The notes under the pieces: generated by a model | What the model was told of the DNA's origin: nothing | Databases searched by the model: none | The model's input: only the letters and a program-made list of their open reading frames with translations | Program-made: the position numbers and the translations under genes | Assembly: GCA_001275005.1 (NCBI GenBank) | Contig: JWZX01002872.1 | Location: forward strand, 1 to 29,331 | DNA length: 29,331 nt | DNA from: Chrysochromulina tobinii | Lineage: Eukaryota > Haptophyta > Prymnesiales > Chrysochromulinaceae | Direction of reading: 5' to 3' | Shown here: positions 27,901 to 29,331 of the stretch, piece after piece | Numbering within the stretch: the stretch's first letter is position 1 | Layout: each line of letters begins with the position of its first letter

Positions 27901-29331
27901 CGCGCGCCGTTTTGCCGACGCGATGCTTGAGGACGTGATTGATCCCCAGGTCCGTGATTCCCACCGATTGCCGCAGATAGCCACCGCACCGATGGCCTCT
28001 GATGGCCTCCGATGGCCTCTGATGGCCTCTGATTGCTAACGGATCCCCACTGATCCCCACTGATCGCCACTTCGCAGGGCGTGTTGCGAATCTCGAGCGC
28101 CGAGCTGCACTCGTTCGACGCGATGGTCGCGTTCGCCGCCCTGTTCAAGCACTCGAATGGTGCGACAGCTCTCGAGATCGGCGACGGCAAGTCGTACGTG
28201 AGCGCGGAGTGGTTACAACAGCTTTGCGCGGGCATCGCCGGCCACCCGACGCTGCAGCGCCTCTCACTACGTCGCATGGTGCTCACTTCGGCTACGCCCG
28301 CGGCGGCACACGCGGGGCTGCACGGCCTCTCCGCCGTGCTCCGCGACTCACCGTCGCTCGTCTCTGTGCAGCTCGCGAGCTGCGGGCTCGAGTCGCGCCA
28401 CCTGCTGCCGCTGGTGGCCGAGATCCAGAGCTCGCCCATCCGCTTGAAAGAGCTCGATCTGTCGGGTAATAAGATTGCGGATGAGGGGCTGGTAGAGCTC
28501 GCCAAGATCTTCTCGGTGAGCTCTCGGCACAATCATGGGCCCTTGATTGTGGCCCTTGATTGTCATGGATGGGCTCTGATGGGCTCTGGACCATCGGTGG
28601 CCGTCAATGATCGTGTGATGCCCCCCTTGATTGCCCTTGATTGTCCTTGATTGCAGCGTATCACTCCCTCCCTTTAGAAATGTCTGATTCCTTTCCTCGT
28701 CAGGTGCCCGGCATGGCGCTCGAGCGGCTCGACATCTCGGGCAACGCGCTCGAAGAGAGCGGCATCTCAGAGCTCGCGCGTGCGCTGGTCGCCTCGGACT
28801 CGATCCAATTCGTACAGCTCGCCTCCCACCCGCTCCCGATCCAGCAGCTCATGGCGGGAGGTGACATCGAGATCGACGGCCAGAAGCTCACTGACTTCGA
28901 CCTGCAGCTGATCCTCGAGGTCGTCGGTTCGAGTGCCCAGAGGCCTGATGTGCTCGATGACGACACTGGGAGCGAGGTGGTCGTGGACGGCGGCGCACTC
29001 GGCGGCAGGGTCGACGTGCCGAAGAGAAGCTGCGCTGGCGGCGCTGGCGGCGCTGGCGGTGCTGGCGGCGCTGGCTGTAAAGCTTCGAGTGGCTACGTCT
29101 CGTACACGCCCAGCCCCGTAGCCAGCCCCGCCGTCTCTCCCCTCAAGCAGATGCCCGTCATGATCCCGAGCATGTCCATCGGGTACAATGCCATCACCGA
29201 GAAAGGTGCCAGCCTCCTTGCGAGATCCATCTCCTCGGGGCGAGTGTGTATCCAACGGCTCAATCTGCGCGGCAATAAGATTGGACGCGACGGCGCTGTC
29301 GCGCTCCTCGAAGGGCTCATGGTGGCGCACA
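21938..29331 (+). CDS. NLR-like STAND receptor: Dpy-30-like, kinase-like, NACHT, LRR (3' end beyond window)
   Basis: Four exons are readable: 21938-27172, 27332-27949, 28078-28515 and 28704 to the edge, all phase 0, about 2,306 residues so far. Domain order: Dpy-30/RIIa-like motif (24-61, NPLIHMAQFL); disordered Pro/Ser/acidic linker; Nudix-like region (about 190-400, WGTGTSK at 212, SYPGL at 327, HHWAWYL at 375); APH/kinase-like domain (about 465-770) with possible ATP Lys519, HGDLHGGN at 712 and LIDYGE (D732); SH3/Tudor-like linkers (about 960-1260, 1420-1500); NACHT with Walker A GDAASGKST (1572-1580), Walker B LVLFLDGMDEIP (1649-1660) and sensor VMTSRP (1682-1687); then a helical part and LRRs such as LKELDLSGNKIADEGL. 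All NTPase residues are intact. STAND NTPases oligomerise after ligand sensing, in immunity or signalling. Kinase activity is unproven. Confidence 0.85.
23141..23164 (+). repeat. CAG run encoding polyglutamine in the NLR-like gene
   Basis: Six tandem CAG codons followed by CTC CAG encode a Gln run between the Nudix-like and kinase-like regions. A Gly and then Ala-His-Gly rich linker (GSAHGASAHGAGAH) follows. It is an unstable, flexible spacer. Confidence 0.9.
27173..27331 (+). repeat. NLR intron 1 (159 bp), GATCGCGTCG/GATGGCCTCT repeats
   Basis: Donor AACCCGCTG|GTGCGTGAG and acceptor CTGGACAG|GTCCTC join NPL to VLSMFISQI, restoring the NACHT-typical NPL-L-x motif in phase 0. The interior alternates 10-mers GATCGCGTCG and GATGGCCTCT, giving 20-bp dimers, then GATGGCCTCG and CAGACGGCCTCG. 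Reading through it would stop at 27254-27256. Confidence 0.9.
27950..28077 (+). repeat. NLR intron 2 (128 bp), TGATGGCCTC repeats
   Basis: Donor CCCCAG|GTCCGTGA and acceptor ACTTCGCAG|GGCGTG join VIDPQ to GVLRISSAEL in phase 0. It contains about four tandem copies of TGATGGCCTC followed by three TGATCCCCAC-type units. The 10-mer is identical to the one in HEATR5 intron 2. Confidence 0.9.
28516..28703 (+). repeat. NLR intron 3 (188 bp), CCCTTGATTG and TGATGGGCTC repeats
   Basis: Donor TTCTCG|GTGAGC and acceptor CTCGTCAG|GTGCCC join LAKIFS to VPGMALERLD in phase 0, keeping LRR spacing. The interior has several CCCTTGATTG[TC] units and two TGATGGGCTC units, again about 10-11 bp in period. Confidence 0.9.
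29034..29075 (+). repeat. 9-bp in-frame repeat encoding an Ala-Gly-Gly linker
   Basis: GCTGGCGGC is repeated about 4.7 times with one GGT variant. It encodes AGG units inside a loop that interrupts the leucine-rich repeats, after a Ser/Asp-rich stretch. Confidence 0.9.

Noticed and set aside
26189-28060. 623-residue minus-strand open frame opposite the NLR gene
   Set aside because: It is antisense to NACHT exons and runs through two introns whose 10-bp repeats happen to lack stops on that strand; it has no domain character.

Overview
The window is nuclear DNA from a GC-rich, intron-bearing unicellular eukaryote. A secondary-plastid alga, most likely a haptophyte, fits best, but that assignment is an inference. 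The evidence is: GT-AG introns of 66 to 521 bp; a full-length HEATR5/Laa1-type trafficking protein, a family specific to eukaryotes; a Ty1/copia retrotransposon fragment; an EF-hand protein with a protist-type helical domain; and a very large NACHT-LRR protein with a kinase-like domain.

Layout. 1-1200: a truncated copia RNase H fragment (minus strand) lies between two arrays built on the palindrome GCGTATACGC. 1200-3693: no convincing gene; short repeats only. 3694-10638 (minus): HEATR5-like gene with two introns and one apparent frameshift. 11036-12784 (plus): EF-hand protein, divergent from HEATR5. 13346-14596 (plus): orphan protein. 14896-15621 (minus): cyclophilin-like protein with signal peptide and C-terminal KDEV. 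15908-17302 (minus): SGNH/GDSL-type hydrolase with one 66-bp intron and a disrupted N-terminal region. 17696-18133 (plus): small RING-like zinc protein. 18862-20154 (minus): rhomboid-like membrane protein. 20370-21521 (plus): glycosyltransferase-like protein. 21938 to the window end (plus): NLR-like gene in four visible exons, still open at the right edge.

Two things stand out. First, the 21938+ gene encodes, in order, a Dpy-30-like dimerisation motif, a degenerate Nudix-like region, an aminoglycoside-phosphotransferase/kinase-like domain with HGDLHGGN and LID motifs, an intact NACHT NTPase and ribonuclease-inhibitor-type leucine-rich repeats. This is the layout of a STAND immune or signalling receptor. 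Second, all six introns I can define, in three genes on both strands, carry short-period repeats of the form TGATNGC (best unit TGATGGCCTC), and these always read in the sense direction of the host gene. That points to a family of repeat-built or introner-like introns.

The genes do not form an operon-like unit. HEATR5, the cyclophilin-like, rhomboid-like, glycosyltransferase-like and SGNH proteins would all work in or around the endomembrane system, but their adjacency is probably chance. Frames and splice junctions were read by eye; no database search was run.
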